DNA of 37,802 nucleotides from RGIG4140 sp045532865 (GTDB lineage Bacteria; Pseudomonadota; Alphaproteobacteria; CAAHEQ01; UBA3637). The notes below the pieces were generated by a model that worked only from the letters and a program-made list of their open reading frames with translations, searched no databases and had not been told where the DNA came from. Below, in pieces: positions 8,697 to 19,100 of the stretch. How positions within the stretch are numbered: the first letter of the stretch is position 1; the number at the start of each line of letters is the position of its first letter. Made by a program: the position numbers and the translations under genes. The DNA lies in assembly GCA_045532865.1 (NCBI GenBank), contig JAZSGT010000032.1, positions 1 through 37,802 on the forward strand. Reading direction: 5' to 3'.

Positions 8697-9860
8697 ATGC
8701 CCTTTTTTAAAGATAGGAACTGTTATCTTAAAAACTATAACTTGTCTTTGACAGATAAGATAAAAGCCTTTAATTACAAATTGTTAGCGCTTGTTTGTTT
8801 GACTGTTTTTATTGGGATTGGGACACTTTATTCTGCTGCCAATGGGAATGTAGCTCCTTGGGCAGATAAGCAATTTATGCGTTTTTTACTGAGTTTATCA
8901 GTGCTTATTTGTGTGTCCATGGTGAATTTGCGCTTGTGGATGAAGTATGCTTATTGGATTTATGGGATTAGTTTTTTATTGCTTATTGGCGTAACCTTGT
9001 TTGGGCATGTGGGTATGGGGGCGCAACGCTGGCTGAATTTGGGTTTTATGCGTTTGCAACCATCTGAATTGATGAAAATTGCTTTGGTACTTGCTTTGGC
9101 ACGATATTTCCACAGCGTAACGCTCAATGATATTCGTTCCATTCGTTCGATTATTCCCCCAGCTTTGATGATGATTTTGCCTGTGTCTTTGATTTTAGAG
9201 CAACCAGATTTGGGTACAGCCTTGATGCTTGTATTTGCAACGGCAGCTATTTTCTTTTTAGTTGGGGTTGAATGGTGGAAATTTGCGCTTGTTGGAACAG
9301 GTGTTTTAACAGCTATTCCCATTTTGTGGACCTGTTTGCATGAATATCAAAAAAAGCGTGTTATGACATTTTTAAATCCAGAAAATGATCCTTTAGGAAG
9401 TGGATATCATATCATGCAATCAAAGATTGCTTTGGGTTCTGGTGGATTATTTGGAAAAGGTTTCATGGAAAGTACGCAAAGTCGATTAAATTTTTTGCCT
9501 GAAAAGCAAACAGATTTTATTTTTACTTTAATTGCTGAAGAATTTGGTTTTTTAGGTTCAACTTTGTTGATTCTGCTTTTTTTTAGTATTATTGCGTACT
9601 GTTTTTATATTGGAATTATCTCAAATAATTATTTTGGAAAAGTCCTTGCAACAGGGCTTGGTGTTAATTTTGCTTTATACGTGTTTATAAATATAGGAAT
9701 GGTGTCAGGACTATTACCTGTTGTTGGTGTCCCACTGCCACTTGTTTCATATGGGGGAACTGCTATGATGACACTTTTTTTTGGGTTTGGTTTGGTGGAA
9801 GCTGTTTATATCAATAAAGAGATGGTTATTGGACGAAACGGTTCAATTGATGATGATTAA
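8697..9860 (+). CDS. rodA: peptidoglycan glycosyltransferase RodA
   Basis: A 387-residue SEDS-family polytopic membrane protein, with about ten membrane segments, that polymerises lipid II glycan strands with PBP2. Family landmarks include WLNLGFMRLQPSELMKIALV near residues 112-131, QPDLGTALML, and the loop IMQSKIALGSGGLFGKG. The C-terminal GLLPVVGVPLPLVSYGG block is also present. It starts one base after the mrdA stop with AGAAAGGA upstream, so the two partners are co-expressed. The length is normal. The cytoplasmic leader of about 22 residues has no alternative ATG with a better ribosome site. Confidence 0.96.
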   Translation: MPFFKDRNCYLKNYNLSLTDKIKAFNYKLLALVCLTVFIGIGTLYSAANGNVAPWADKQFMRFLLSLSVLICVSMVNLRLWMKYAYWIYGISFLLLIGVTLFGHVGMGAQRWLNLGFMRLQPSELMKIALVLALARYFHSVTLNDIRSIRSIIPPALMMILPVSLILEQPDLGTALMLVFATAAIFFLVGVEWWKFALVGTGVLTAIPILWTCLHEYQKKRVMTFLNPENDPLGSGYHIMQSKIALGSGGLFGKGFMESTQSRLNFLPEKQTDFIFTLIAEEFGFLGSTLLILLFFSIIAYCFYIGIISNNYFGKVLATGLGVNFALYVFINIGMVSGLLPVVGVPLPLVSYGGTAMMTLFFGFGLVEAVYINKEMVIGRNGSIDDD

Positions 9861-9874
9861 AAAGGATAGAAAGA

Positions 9875-11659
9875 ATGTCAAGTCTCGATGCAATGTTGGA
9901 TAGAGCATTTGATGCATACAATCAAAAAGATTATGATGAAGCAGAGGATTTTGCTCGCCAAGTTTTGGCGATTTCTCCTGTACAAGGTGATGGGCTTTAT
10001 CTTTTAGGGTTAATTGCAATCCAAAAGGGGGCATATGAACCTGCAGAAAAACTTTTGTATCAAGCTGTTCAATTATATTCTGATAATAAGCAGTATAAAT
10101 TATCTTTAGGTTTTGTTCTTGAGAAACAAGGTAGATTGGATGAGGCCCTTTCTTTTTATGAACCATATAAAGATGATGCTTTTGTTTTAGCTGAAATTGG
10201 ATTTATTTATTTACAAAAGGGCCAAGCAGATTTTGCAAAAAGTGCATTTGACAAAAGTTTAACTCTTAATAAATCAGTTTTGACAGCCTATATTGGAAAA
10301 GCTTTGATTTTAAGACGACAAAATCTTTTTCAAGAGTCATTAAATAAATTAGAAGAAGCATTAAGTTATGGGCAAAGCGCTGAGCTTTATTATCAATTGG
10401 CGCAGGCATATCGGTTGATTGAAAAATTTAAACCGGCATTAAGTTGCATTGAAAAAGCCTTAAAAATAGAAGAGGTCGCTTCATTTTATAATGAAAAAGG
10501 TTTAATTGAAGAAGCTCAAGGTTTTTATGAAAGTGCAAAGATTTCTTATGAAATGGCAATTGAAAAAAATGCCTATTTAGCAGATGCTTATTTTAATCTT
10601 GGAAACATTTATTTAAAAGAAAAAAACTTTAAAAAAGCTGAAGATGCTTATAAAAGAGCGTTGGGGGTGGATAAAGACTTTTTAAACGCCCATCATAATT
10701 TGGCACTTGTTCTTTATGAAGAAAAGCGCTTGACTGAAGCCTTAGAGCATTTAAGAAGTGTGATTATTTTAAATCCAAATCATACCTCTTCGCTTTATAA
10801 TTTAGCTATTATTTTAGAAGAAATAGGAGATTATTCAGAAGCAGCGGGGCTTTATTTTAATTTGCTTGTGCAAAATAAGGAAATTTCAGATTTAGATTTT
10901 CGTATTCAAAATGTGTTAACTCACTTAGTAAAAGGAGATAAAAAAGATAAAAAACAGGCACTTTCTTTTGCAAAAGGATGGATTAAAAGTTTTCCAAATA
11001 GCGTAGTTGCCAAATACACAAATGCATCGTTAACGGGACAGAAAGTGACTGAAGAGTTATCTAAATCGTATGCAGAGATTTTTTATGATGCGTTTGCTTC
11101 ATCTTATGATAAAGAGATGAAAAAATTGCAAGCAACGGTTTTGGATAACATAACAGGAATCATTGAAAAAGGGAAGATTAATAATGTATTAGATCTTGGT
11201 TGTGGAACAGGTGCATTATCAGTATATTTAAAAAAATTCAAAACGTTAGTGGGCGTGGATATTTCAAAAAAAATGTTGTTAAAAGCTCAAGAAAAAGAAG
11301 AGTATACCAGGCTTGTTCACCAAGATATTATTTCTTTTTTGAAAAATGAAAAAGATCAATATGATTTAATTGTTGCAAGTGATGTAACAGGTTATTTTTC
11401 AAATATAGAATTGTTTTTGTCTCTTGTTTTAGAACGACTTACAGACAAAGGTTCTTTTTTGTTTACAATTGAATTGGGCGAGAGTGATGATAATGTTAGT
11501 TTATTAGAAAATGCAAGATTTGTTTACAAAGAGGAGTTTGTGTCAAAATTACTTTTAGAAAAAGGGTTTGATATTCAAGAAAAAAATAAAATACCACTTA
11601 GAAAAGAGGGGATAGGTTTTGCTCAAGGAGTTTTATATAAAGTTACAAAGAAGATTTAA
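9875..11659 (+). CDS. TPR-repeat protein with C-terminal SAM-dependent methyltransferase domain
   Basis: A 594-residue, apparently cytoplasmic protein without signal peptide or membrane segment. Residues about 1-370 form nine to ten tetratricopeptide repeats (for example AYFNLGNIYLKEKNFKKAED). Residues about 395-594 form a class I methyltransferase: the helix AEIFYDAFASSYDKEM, motif I LDLGCGTGAL (D440-G446 region), the acidic post-I site GVDISKKML, and YDLIVASDV. This matches the group described as predicted methyltransferases with TPR repeats (COG4976-like). The substrate is unknown. The gene is 14 bases after rodA with AAAGAA before the ATG and no terminator between, so it is expressed with the cell-shape genes. 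A link to shape is inferred from position only. Confidence 0.85.
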   Translation: MSSLDAMLDRAFDAYNQKDYDEAEDFARQVLAISPVQGDGLYLLGLIAIQKGAYEPAEKLLYQAVQLYSDNKQYKLSLGFVLEKQGRLDEALSFYEPYKDDAFVLAEIGFIYLQKGQADFAKSAFDKSLTLNKSVLTAYIGKALILRRQNLFQESLNKLEEALSYGQSAELYYQLAQAYRLIEKFKPALSCIEKALKIEEVASFYNEKGLIEEAQGFYESAKISYEMAIEKNAYLADAYFNLGNIYLKEKNFKKAEDAYKRALGVDKDFLNAHHNLALVLYEEKRLTEALEHLRSVIILNPNHTSSLYNLAIILEEIGDYSEAAGLYFNLLVQNKEISDLDFRIQNVLTHLVKGDKKDKKQALSFAKGWIKSFPNSVVAKYTNASLTGQKVTEELSKSYAEIFYDAFASSYDKEMKKLQATVLDNITGIIEKGKINNVLDLGCGTGALSVYLKKFKTLVGVDISKKMLLKAQEKEEYTRLVHQDIISFLKNEKDQYDLIVASDVTGYFSNIELFLSLVLERLTDKGSFLFTIELGESDDNVSLLENARFVYKEEFVSKLLLEKGFDIQEKNKIPLRKEGIGFAQGVLYKVTKKI

Positions 11660-11698
11660 TAATTCTTTATCAAAAATAACAAAATAGTTATATCAAAC

Positions 11699-11722
11699 AA
11701 AAAGAGCCTGATGCCTCTTTTT
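11699..11722. terminator. bidirectional terminator between the rod operon and trmFO
   Basis: An 8-bp stem AAAAAGAG / CTCTTTTT with an 8-base loop has A-runs and T-runs on both sides, so it can act on either strand. It lies 40 bases after the methyltransferase stop and touches the trmFO stop codon on the opposite strand. Confidence 0.65.
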
Positions 11723-13049
11723 ATTTGATTAAATTTAACCATTTATCAAAAGTTTTTTTAGCACGTTCTGTGTATGCACGTTTTCGATCATGCCCTTTGA
11801 GTTTCTTTTTTCCTTCTGGAAGATCAATTTCTGGGAACAAACCAAAATTAATATTCATTGGTTGAAATGAATCTTCTTGTGCTTCTTTTGTAATGTGGCA
11901 GACCATGGCTCCAAGAGCTGTTTCTTGAGGAGGAAGGGGCATTTGATTATCAAAAGTTAAAAGTCCTGCCATTAAACCTATAGCGGCACTTTCAATGTAT
12001 CCTTCACAACCAGAGAGTTGCCCAGCAAGTTTTATATTTTCTTTTCCTTTTAAAGATAGACGTTCATCCAAAACTTGTGGACCACAAACAAATGTGTTAC
12101 GATGAATAGCTCCAAATCTTGCAAAGACAGCATCTTTGAGGGCAGGGATTAATCGAAACACTTCATTTTGGGCCTTGTATGTCAACTTTGTTTGAAACCC
12201 AACCAAATTAAATAACGTGCCTTGTTTGTTTTCTTTTCTTAATTGAACAACTGCAAAAGGGCGGCGTCCATTTTCGTGTGGATTTGAAAGGCCAACCGGT
12301 TTCATTGGTCCAAAAAGAAGGGTCTGTCTGCCTCGTTCAGCCATCACTTCAACAGGAAGGCAACCTTCAAAATAAGGGGTATCTTTTTCAAAATCCTTAA
12401 AAGCAACTTTTTCACCTGTTAAAAGAGCATCAATAAATGTGTTGTATTCGTCCTTTGATAATGCGCAATTTAAATAATCTGTTCCATCTCCTTTATCATA
12501 ACGAGATTGATACCAAGCTTTTGTCATATCAATGCTATCTCGATAAACTATGGGTGCAATGGCATCAAAAAAGTGTAAAGATTCTTTTTTTGTAAATGAT
12601 TGTAATCCTGTTGCCATTTTTGAGCTCGTTAAAGGACCTGTTGCAAGAATGACAGGCATGTCATTTGGTAATTCTTCAAAAGACATTTCTTTTTCTTCAA
12701 ACTCAAAAAGAGGGTGGGATTTTAATTTTTCAGTAATATAACTGGCAAATTCTTCACGGTTAACGGCAAGAGCTGCACCAGCAGGAACTTTTGTGGCATC
12801 AGCAGCTTGCATGATTAAAGAATTTGCTTTTCTCATTTCATCATGCATTAAGCCAACTGCATTAATTTCATGGTCGTCACTTCTTAATGAATTAGAACAA
12901 ACAAGTTCTCCAAAAAACTTTGTTTTATGGGCAGGTGTTGTTTTATGAGGTCTCATTTCAACCATTTTAACAGGAATACCTCTATTTAAAAGTTGCCAGG
13001 CAGCTTCACTTCCTGCTAAGCCGGCACCAACGATTAAAACTTTTTTCAT
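11721..13049 (-). CDS. trmFO: tRNA (uracil-54-C5) methyltransferase, folate/FAD-dependent TrmFO
   Basis: A 442-residue flavoprotein that makes m5U54 in the T-loop of tRNAs using methylenetetrahydrofolate. The N-terminal FAD-binding GAGLAGSEAAW is at residues 8-18, followed by the family stretch FFGELVCSNSLRSDD with a conserved cysteine at about 51. GCLPVEVMAERGRQTLLFGP and the C-terminal AGQLSGCEGYIESAAIG motif distinguish TrmFO from MnmG (GidA). The length is typical. TrmFO is found in Firmicutes and alphaproteobacteria, while enterics use TrmA, which supports the lineage call. AAGGAA lies upstream of the ATG. The gene stands alone and is divergent from the Sel1 gene. Confidence 0.95.
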   Translation of the reverse strand: MKKVLIVGAGLAGSEAAWQLLNRGIPVKMVEMRPHKTTPAHKTKFFGELVCSNSLRSDDHEINAVGLMHDEMRKANSLIMQAADATKVPAGAALAVNREEFASYITEKLKSHPLFEFEEKEMSFEELPNDMPVILATGPLTSSKMATGLQSFTKKESLHFFDAIAPIVYRDSIDMTKAWYQSRYDKGDGTDYLNCALSKDEYNTFIDALLTGEKVAFKDFEKDTPYFEGCLPVEVMAERGRQTLLFGPMKPVGLSNPHENGRRPFAVVQLRKENKQGTLFNLVGFQTKLTYKAQNEVFRLIPALKDAVFARFGAIHRNTFVCGPQVLDERLSLKGKENIKLAGQLSGCEGYIESAAIGLMAGLLTFDNQMPLPPQETALGAMVCHITKEAQEDSFQPMNINFGLFPEIDLPEGKKKLKGHDRKRAYTERAKKTFDKWLNLIK

Positions 13050-13127
13050 TATTTTTTGTTTCCTTTTCTTGTTTCTTCTGCTATAGTGTGATTCATAAAT
13101 TAATTTTTGATATAAAATACCATAAAA

Positions 13128-13808
13128 ATGATGAAAAAGAAACTTTTTTATTACTTTTGCTTTTGTTTTTTTCTTTCCCAGTGTGTTACAATACCTGTTT
13201 TTGCACGGGTTATAAATAAGATTAGTGAGGCTGAAATTTTGGCATTAAATGCGCATAACAAAAAACAAATAGAAAATAGGCATTTTTTAAAAGAGTATCA
13301 AAAGAAACATTCTGATCTTGTTGATCCAAAAGATGATGGATATTGGAATATGGCTTTTCATGCAAGGTTGGCTGATTATGGAGATGTTAATAGTCAATAT
13401 ATTATTGCAAGAGCATATGAAAAGGGCGAATATACAGCTGCAAATCCACAAAAAGCAGTTGCATTTTATAAAAAAGCAGCTGAAAAAGGACATGTTGAAT
13501 CAGCAATGCGTTTGGCACAAATATATGAGGAAAATAAGTGGATTCAAAAAGATGAAGAAAAAGCTATGTACTATTATTTAAAAGCGGCAAATGAATCTTA
13601 TGTTCCAGCACAAATGAAGGTTGCACTTTTATACGAAGAAAATCAAGAATATCAAAAAGCATATGATTGGTTTTTTAAAGCGATGGAGCAAATGTTCCCA
13701 AATGAAGAAAATTTGCAAGAAAGGTCTCCTGATTTAAAGCGTTTGGCTGAAAAAGTTAAAATTCAAAAGGCTGTTAAAATAACAAATGAAAGTTATGAAG
13801 GAGCCTAA
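13128..13808 (+). CDS. secreted Sel1-repeat protein
   Basis: A 226-residue protein with an N-terminal signal peptide ending near IPVFA and RVINK (about residue 26). The LSQC sequence is not a good lipobox, so a soluble periplasmic protein is more likely than a lipoprotein. Residues about 75-190 hold three Sel1-like (SLR) helical repeats, with YIIARAYEKGEY, AAEKGHVESAMRLAQIYEEN and AANESYVPAQMKVALLYEEN. Such repeats bind protein partners, and the partner here is unknown. The ATG-ATG start has no clear Shine-Dalgarno site. The end of the gene carries the AAGGAG used by dusB, so this gene and dusB are coupled. Confidence 0.8.
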   Translation: MMKKKLFYYFCFCFFLSQCVTIPVFARVINKISEAEILALNAHNKKQIENRHFLKEYQKKHSDLVDPKDDGYWNMAFHARLADYGDVNSQYIIARAYEKGEYTAANPQKAVAFYKKAAEKGHVESAMRLAQIYEENKWIQKDEEKAMYYYLKAANESYVPAQMKVALLYEENQEYQKAYDWFFKAMEQMFPNEENLQERSPDLKRLAEKVKIQKAVKITNESYEGA

Positions 13809-14729
13809 ATGAAAGATAAACTTTTTTTTTCAGCGCCTATGGCTGGCATTTCGGATAAGCCGTTTCGCTTGATGTTAAGAAAGTTCACTTCAAGACCTTT
13901 GTACACGGAGATGATTGGCATTTCAACTTTGTTTCACAACCACCATGTAACACGCAAAATGCTTCACATTTCAGATGAAAAGAATATCATTGTGCAGTTG
14001 GTGGGGATTGAAGAAAAATACATGGCGCACGCTACGAAAGAGGCTCTTTTTTATGGTGCAAAGGGAATTGATATTAACATGGGTTGTCCTGTTAAAAAAC
14101 TGATTACCAATGGGTCGGGTGCTTCGTTGATGAAAGATGAAAAAGGGGCCTGTCATTTGGTTGAAGTGGTTAAAAAAATTGCAGGGGATGTGCCTGTTTC
14201 GGTGAAAACACGTATCGGTTGGGATGAAGAAAATATCAATGTTGTATCATTTGCCAAAGCGCTTGAAAGTGCTGGGGCTGATAGGGTAACTATTCATGGG
14301 AGGACAAAACAAGCTGGATACAGTGGCGCTGTGAATAAAGAGGCTATCAAAGCTGTGAAACAAGCGCTTTCAATCCCTGTGATTGCTAATGGAGATGTGG
14401 TGGATAAGGCTTCAGCTCAAGAAATGCTTAAAATCACAAATGCTGATGGTATTATGGTGGGCAGGGGGTTGTTGGGTAAGCCTTGGGTTATGGCTGAAAT
14501 TGAAGGGTTGAGTGTTCCTCAATTTCAACTGTCTGACTTGATTTTAGAGCATTTAGACTTAATGTTGAGTTATTATGGTAACCATGGTTTATTGGTTGCA
14601 CGTAAGCATTTGGCTTGGTATGCTTCAGGTTTTGAAGGAAAGGGTGAATTTTTAAATCAGTTGTATCAAGAAAAAGACGTTGACAAAGTTCAAAAAATGA
14701 TAAAAGATTTTTTCGGTTATCGAAAATAA
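13809..14729 (+). CDS. dusB: tRNA-dihydrouridine synthase DusB (NifR3 family)
   Basis: A 306-residue FMN-dependent enzyme that reduces uridine to dihydrouridine in the tRNA D-loop. It has an N-terminal TIM barrel with SAPMAGISDKPFR at 8-20 and the catalytic-cysteine motif NMGCPVKK (C93). VSVKTRIGWD, TIHGRTKQAGYSG and GIMVGRGLLGKPW follow, then a short helical C-terminal domain. It is slightly shorter than many DusB proteins at the C-terminus. ATG follows the Sel1 stop directly with AAGGAG about 7 bases upstream. In alphaproteobacteria this gene (nifR3) usually precedes ntrBC. Here trkA follows after 11 bases. Confidence 0.93.
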   Translation: MKDKLFFSAPMAGISDKPFRLMLRKFTSRPLYTEMIGISTLFHNHHVTRKMLHISDEKNIIVQLVGIEEKYMAHATKEALFYGAKGIDINMGCPVKKLITNGSGASLMKDEKGACHLVEVVKKIAGDVPVSVKTRIGWDEENINVVSFAKALESAGADRVTIHGRTKQAGYSGAVNKEAIKAVKQALSIPVIANGDVVDKASAQEMLKITNADGIMVGRGLLGKPWVMAEIEGLSVPQFQLSDLILEHLDLMLSYYGNHGLLVARKHLAWYASGFEGKGEFLNQLYQEKDVDKVQKMIKDFFGYRK

Positions 14730-14740
14730 AAGGAGACAAT

Positions 14741-16108
14741 ATGCGAGTTATTATTGCAGGAGCAGGACAAGTTGGAGTTGGGTTAGCAAAATATTTAAGA
14801 GCTGAGAAGCATGATATTGTTTTAATTGATCATGATGTGGAGCGACTTGGTAATTTAAGTGAACAATTGGATATTCAAACAATTGAGGGATCTTCAGCTT
14901 TGCCTTCAGTTCTTGAAAAAGCAGGTGCTGGGTATGCAGATATTTTTTTGGCTGTTACAGGCAGTGATGAAACAAATATAGTTGCCTGTGGGGTTGCTCA
15001 TACGCTTTTTAATATTCCTCAACGAATCGTTCGTATTACATCTCATGAATATCTTAGTCAAAAATATAAAGAATATTTGAAATCTCAAAATTTAGATGTA
15101 GTATTGTCTCCAGAAGTGGAAACGGCAAGACACTTGTTAGATAGTTTAACTATATCATCAGCTGTAGATTTGTTTAAACTCGCAGGAGACCAGGCTCGTG
15201 TTATTGGATTACGGTGTAAAAAATCTTCGCCTATGTTTTCAAAAACAGTTGCAGAAGTAACTTCTTTATTAAGTGGTCTGAGAGCAAAGGTAATAGCCAT
15301 TCGAAGAAGACATAGATTGGTTCCTCTTGAAAAGGCTTTGGTTAGATATTTAGATGATGTTTACTTTGTTGTGGCAAAAGATGATTTTCAACAATTGTTG
15401 GATATTTTAGCTTATCAAAAGATTGAACCCAATGGGGTTATTGTTTTTGGAGGTGGGAAGGTCGGTTATCAACTGTTACGACAAATGGAACAGTTGCCCA
15501 AATATAAAAATTTAACTGTTGTTGAAAAAGATGAGGCAAGAGCTCTTTTCCTAGCAGAAAAGCTAGATAAAACAGTTGTTATTCACGGGGATGGATTGGA
15601 TGATGCGTTAATGGATGATTTGAATTTAAAAAATTATCAAATTGCTATTGCAACAACACAAAGTGATGAAAGTAATATTTTGTTATCATTGGTATCAAAA
15701 CGAAATCAAATTGATAAAACAACTGCACTTATTCATAATCAACTTTATTCTGATTTAACATTTGAAATGGGGATTGATGCTGCAATTGATCCAAATGCTG
15801 TTTTGATTTCGGCTATTTTACAACATATTCGCAAGGGTAAGGTAAAAAATGATTATTTCATCAATTCAGCAGTGGGTGAAATTATTGAAGCAGAAGCTTT
15901 AGAAACATCAAAAATAACGACTAAAGAATTGAGTAAAATTAAAATCCCAGAAGGTGTGTTAATTGCTGGTATCATCAGAGATGGTATCTTTTTATTACCT
16001 GATAAGCGATTCAAAGTTAAGTCAGGGGACTTTGTTTTGCTTTTTGTTGAAAAAGGCCACGTAAAAGATGCTGAGAGCTTGTTTACAGTTGGATTTTCAT
16101 TCTTTTAA
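14741..16108 (+). CDS. trkA: Trk potassium uptake regulator TrkA
   Basis: A 455-residue cytoplasmic NAD(H)-binding subunit that gates the Trk/Ktr potassium channel. It has two RCK_N Rossmann domains, GAGQVGVGLAKYL at about 6-18 and VFGGGKVGYQLL at about 235-246. Each is followed by an RCK_C domain (the second includes IPEGVLIAGIIRDG). The two-fold N-C-N-C layout and length are those of classical TrkA. AAAGGAG lies before the ATG. The channel subunit TrkH/TrkG is not in the window. Alphaproteobacterial trkA is commonly followed by hfq, but here mfd follows after 20 bases. Confidence 0.94.
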   Translation: MRVIIAGAGQVGVGLAKYLRAEKHDIVLIDHDVERLGNLSEQLDIQTIEGSSALPSVLEKAGAGYADIFLAVTGSDETNIVACGVAHTLFNIPQRIVRITSHEYLSQKYKEYLKSQNLDVVLSPEVETARHLLDSLTISSAVDLFKLAGDQARVIGLRCKKSSPMFSKTVAEVTSLLSGLRAKVIAIRRRHRLVPLEKALVRYLDDVYFVVAKDDFQQLLDILAYQKIEPNGVIVFGGGKVGYQLLRQMEQLPKYKNLTVVEKDEARALFLAEKLDKTVVIHGDGLDDALMDDLNLKNYQIAIATTQSDESNILLSLVSKRNQIDKTTALIHNQLYSDLTFEMGIDAAIDPNAVLISAILQHIRKGKVKNDYFINSAVGEIIEAEALETSKITTKELSKIKIPEGVLIAGIIRDGIFLLPDKRFKVKSGDFVLLFVEKGHVKDAESLFTVGFSFF

Positions 16109-16128
16109 ATTGTAATAAAGGATTTTAG

Positions 16129-19100
16129 ATGCAAGAAGATAATATTAAACAATTATCTAATATTCAAGATGGATATCAATCTTTTGTGATTAAAAAGCTA
16201 CTAAGACAAAATCAAAAGCATTGTCATGTTGTGGCATCAGATATGCAACTTGCATTTATAAAAGAAGTATTATCTCTTGTTGCACCGGAGGTGAAGGTGC
16301 TTGTTTTTCCTGAATGGGATACCGTTCCTTATGATCGAGTTTCTCCTAAATCTGATATTGAAGGAGAACGGATTGATACATTGTCGTATTTAGCTAGCCA
16401 AATTAAAGAAGATGAAACTTGTCTTATTTTAACAACCCCTGCTGGGTTAATTCAAAAGGTTCCAGATCCATCTTTTTTTAAAGATCGTATTCTTACAATT
16501 AGTGAAGGTGATGAACTTGATTTTGATTTTTTTAAGGCATTTTTGCAAAAAAACAGCTATAAATCTGTGAACACAGTTATTAATACTGGAGAATATGCGA
16601 TTCGAGGTGGACTGATTGATATTTTTCCAGCAGGATTTATTCATCCAGTTCGAATTGATTTTTTTGGTAACGAAGTAGATGAAATCAAGTTTTTTGATGA
16701 AGGAACACAACGAACACTTAAAAAAACAAATTCAATAACTATTAAGCCAATGGCAGAATTTTCACTTACAAATGAAAGTGTAACCTTGTTTCGCACAAAA
16801 TATCGTACATTGTTTGAAAATGTGCAGTCAGATTTTTTGTATGAATCTGTTTCGGAAGGGGTAATGAGTTCTGGGTTAGAGCATTATTTGCCTTTTTTTC
16901 ATGAAAAACTAAGTTCAATATTTGATTATTTAAAGGGATTTAGTTTTTCATTTGATTTTCAAACAAGTAAAGCTCTTGAAAGTAAATTAGAGCAAATTGA
17001 TGAATATTATCAAGCACGGATTGACGCATTAAAACAAGGAGATGTTTTTAATGAAAAGCCCTACAACCCTGTACCTAAAGAAGATATGTTTTTGACGGAA
17101 GAGGAAATTAAAGATTTTTTAAATAAAACGGCATTTTTTCAATTTTATCCATTTGATTTACCAAATGCAGAAGATCAAAAATCAAAAAAAGGTAAGGGTT
17201 TTGTTGATATTCGTTTAAAAGATCCGGCTCGTTTGTTTGAAGAGGTGGTTGTTTTTATTCAACGGCTTGAAAAAAAAGTTATTTTCACAGCTTCAAGTTT
17301 TGGTTCAGCACAGCGTTTAAGTGGTTTGCTCAGGGACAAAGGTTTATCACTTTATGAAGCTGATACTTTTAAAGATGCACTTAAAAAGGCGCCCTCAATT
17401 TTGGTTGCTCCATTTGAAAATGGTTTTGAAGCAAAAGATTTTTTGTTAATAACTGAAACAGACATTTTGGGTGAACGGATTATTAGAAAACCAAAGAAAC
17501 AAAAGCAAGCCAATTTTATCACTGATATTAGTGTCTTGAATGTTGGGGATTTAGTTGTACACCAAACACATGGCGTTGGCAGGTTTGAAGGATTAAAGGC
17601 ATTGACAATTGGTAATGCTGTACATGATTGTTTGGAACTTGTTTATGATGGTGGTGATAAACTCTTTATTCCTGTTGAAAATTTAGAAATGCTTTCAAAA
17701 TATGGTTCTGAAGGGGTTGCTTTGGATCATTTGGGATCACAAAGTTTTATTATTCGGAAAAATAAAGTTAAAAAAGATTTGCTTGCGATGGCTGAAAAGT
17801 TGATTGCAACAGCTTCACTTAGAGAAGTAGAACAACAAGAAAAAATTTTAGCTCCACATGGTATGTATCAAGAGTTTTGTGCACGATTTCCTTATGTTGA
17901 AACAGAAGATCAAACAAGAACCATTCAAGAAATTGAAGCAGATTTTGCCAGTGGAAGACCAATGGATCGCCTTGTTTGTGGAGATGTTGGGTTTGGGAAA
18001 ACAGAAGTTGCTTTAAGAGCTGCATTTTTGTGTGCTATGGCTGGTAAACAAGTTGCATTGGTTGTTCCTACAACTCTGTTGGCATTACAGCATTTTAATA
18101 CATTTAAAGAACGGTTTTATGGATTTCCAATTAGAATAGGTTCTCTTTCACGTCTTGTAACAGGACAAAAAGCAAAACAAGTTCATAAAGAGCTTGAAAC
18201 AGGTGTTTTAGATATTGTGATAGGTACACATGCTATTTTGTCAAAAAATATAAAATTCAAAAATTTAGGTCTTGTGATTGTCGATGAAGAACAGCATTTT
18301 GGTGTAATACATAAAGAAAGACTTAAAGAGCTTAAAAAAGGAGTTCATGTTCTTACTTTGACTGCAACACCGATTCCAAGAACATTACAGCTTTCACTTT
18401 CTGGTGTACGTTCATTATCTGTTATTGCAACACCACCTGTTGACAGATTGGCAATTAAGACGTTTGTTACACCTTTTGATGCCGTGATTATCAAAGAAGC
18501 AATTTTGAGGGAGTATTTTAGAGGGGGACAAGTTTTTTATGTTTGTCCTAGGATTTCTGATATGCCAGAAATTTATCAAACCTTAACCAAATTATTGCCT
18601 GACATTAAAATAGTTAAAGCCCATGGGCAAATGCCTGCAAAAGAGTTGGAACAGCTTATGACTGATTTTGCAAACCATAAATATGATATTTTACTTGCAA
18701 CCAGTATTGTAGAATCAGGTCTTGATATTCGAGCTGTGAATACCATAATTATTCATAAGGCAGATATGTTTGGACTGGCAGCACTTTATCAAATGAGAGG
18801 TCGAGTGGGGCGTGGTAAATTAAGAGCCTATGCTTATCTTGTGACGCCACCATTTAAAAGGTTATCTTCTATGGCTGAAAAACGGTTGACCGTTATGCAA
18901 AATTTAGATAGCCTTGGTGCAGGTTTTACCCTTGCTAGTCATGATTTAGATATTAGGGGCGCTGGCAATTTGCTGGGGGATGAGCAGTCTGGACATATTA
19001 AAGAGGTGGGTATTGCTCTGTATCAAAAAATGCTTTATGATGCCATTAAGGGTTTGAAAGAAAATAAAAAAGATGTATTAGAAAATGATTTTTCTCCTCA

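Noticed and set aside
9843..10166. Minus-strand open frame of 107 codons over the rodA/TPR junction
   Set aside because: It lies antisense to the well-supported TPR coding region, has no ribosome site, and shows no recognisable domain.
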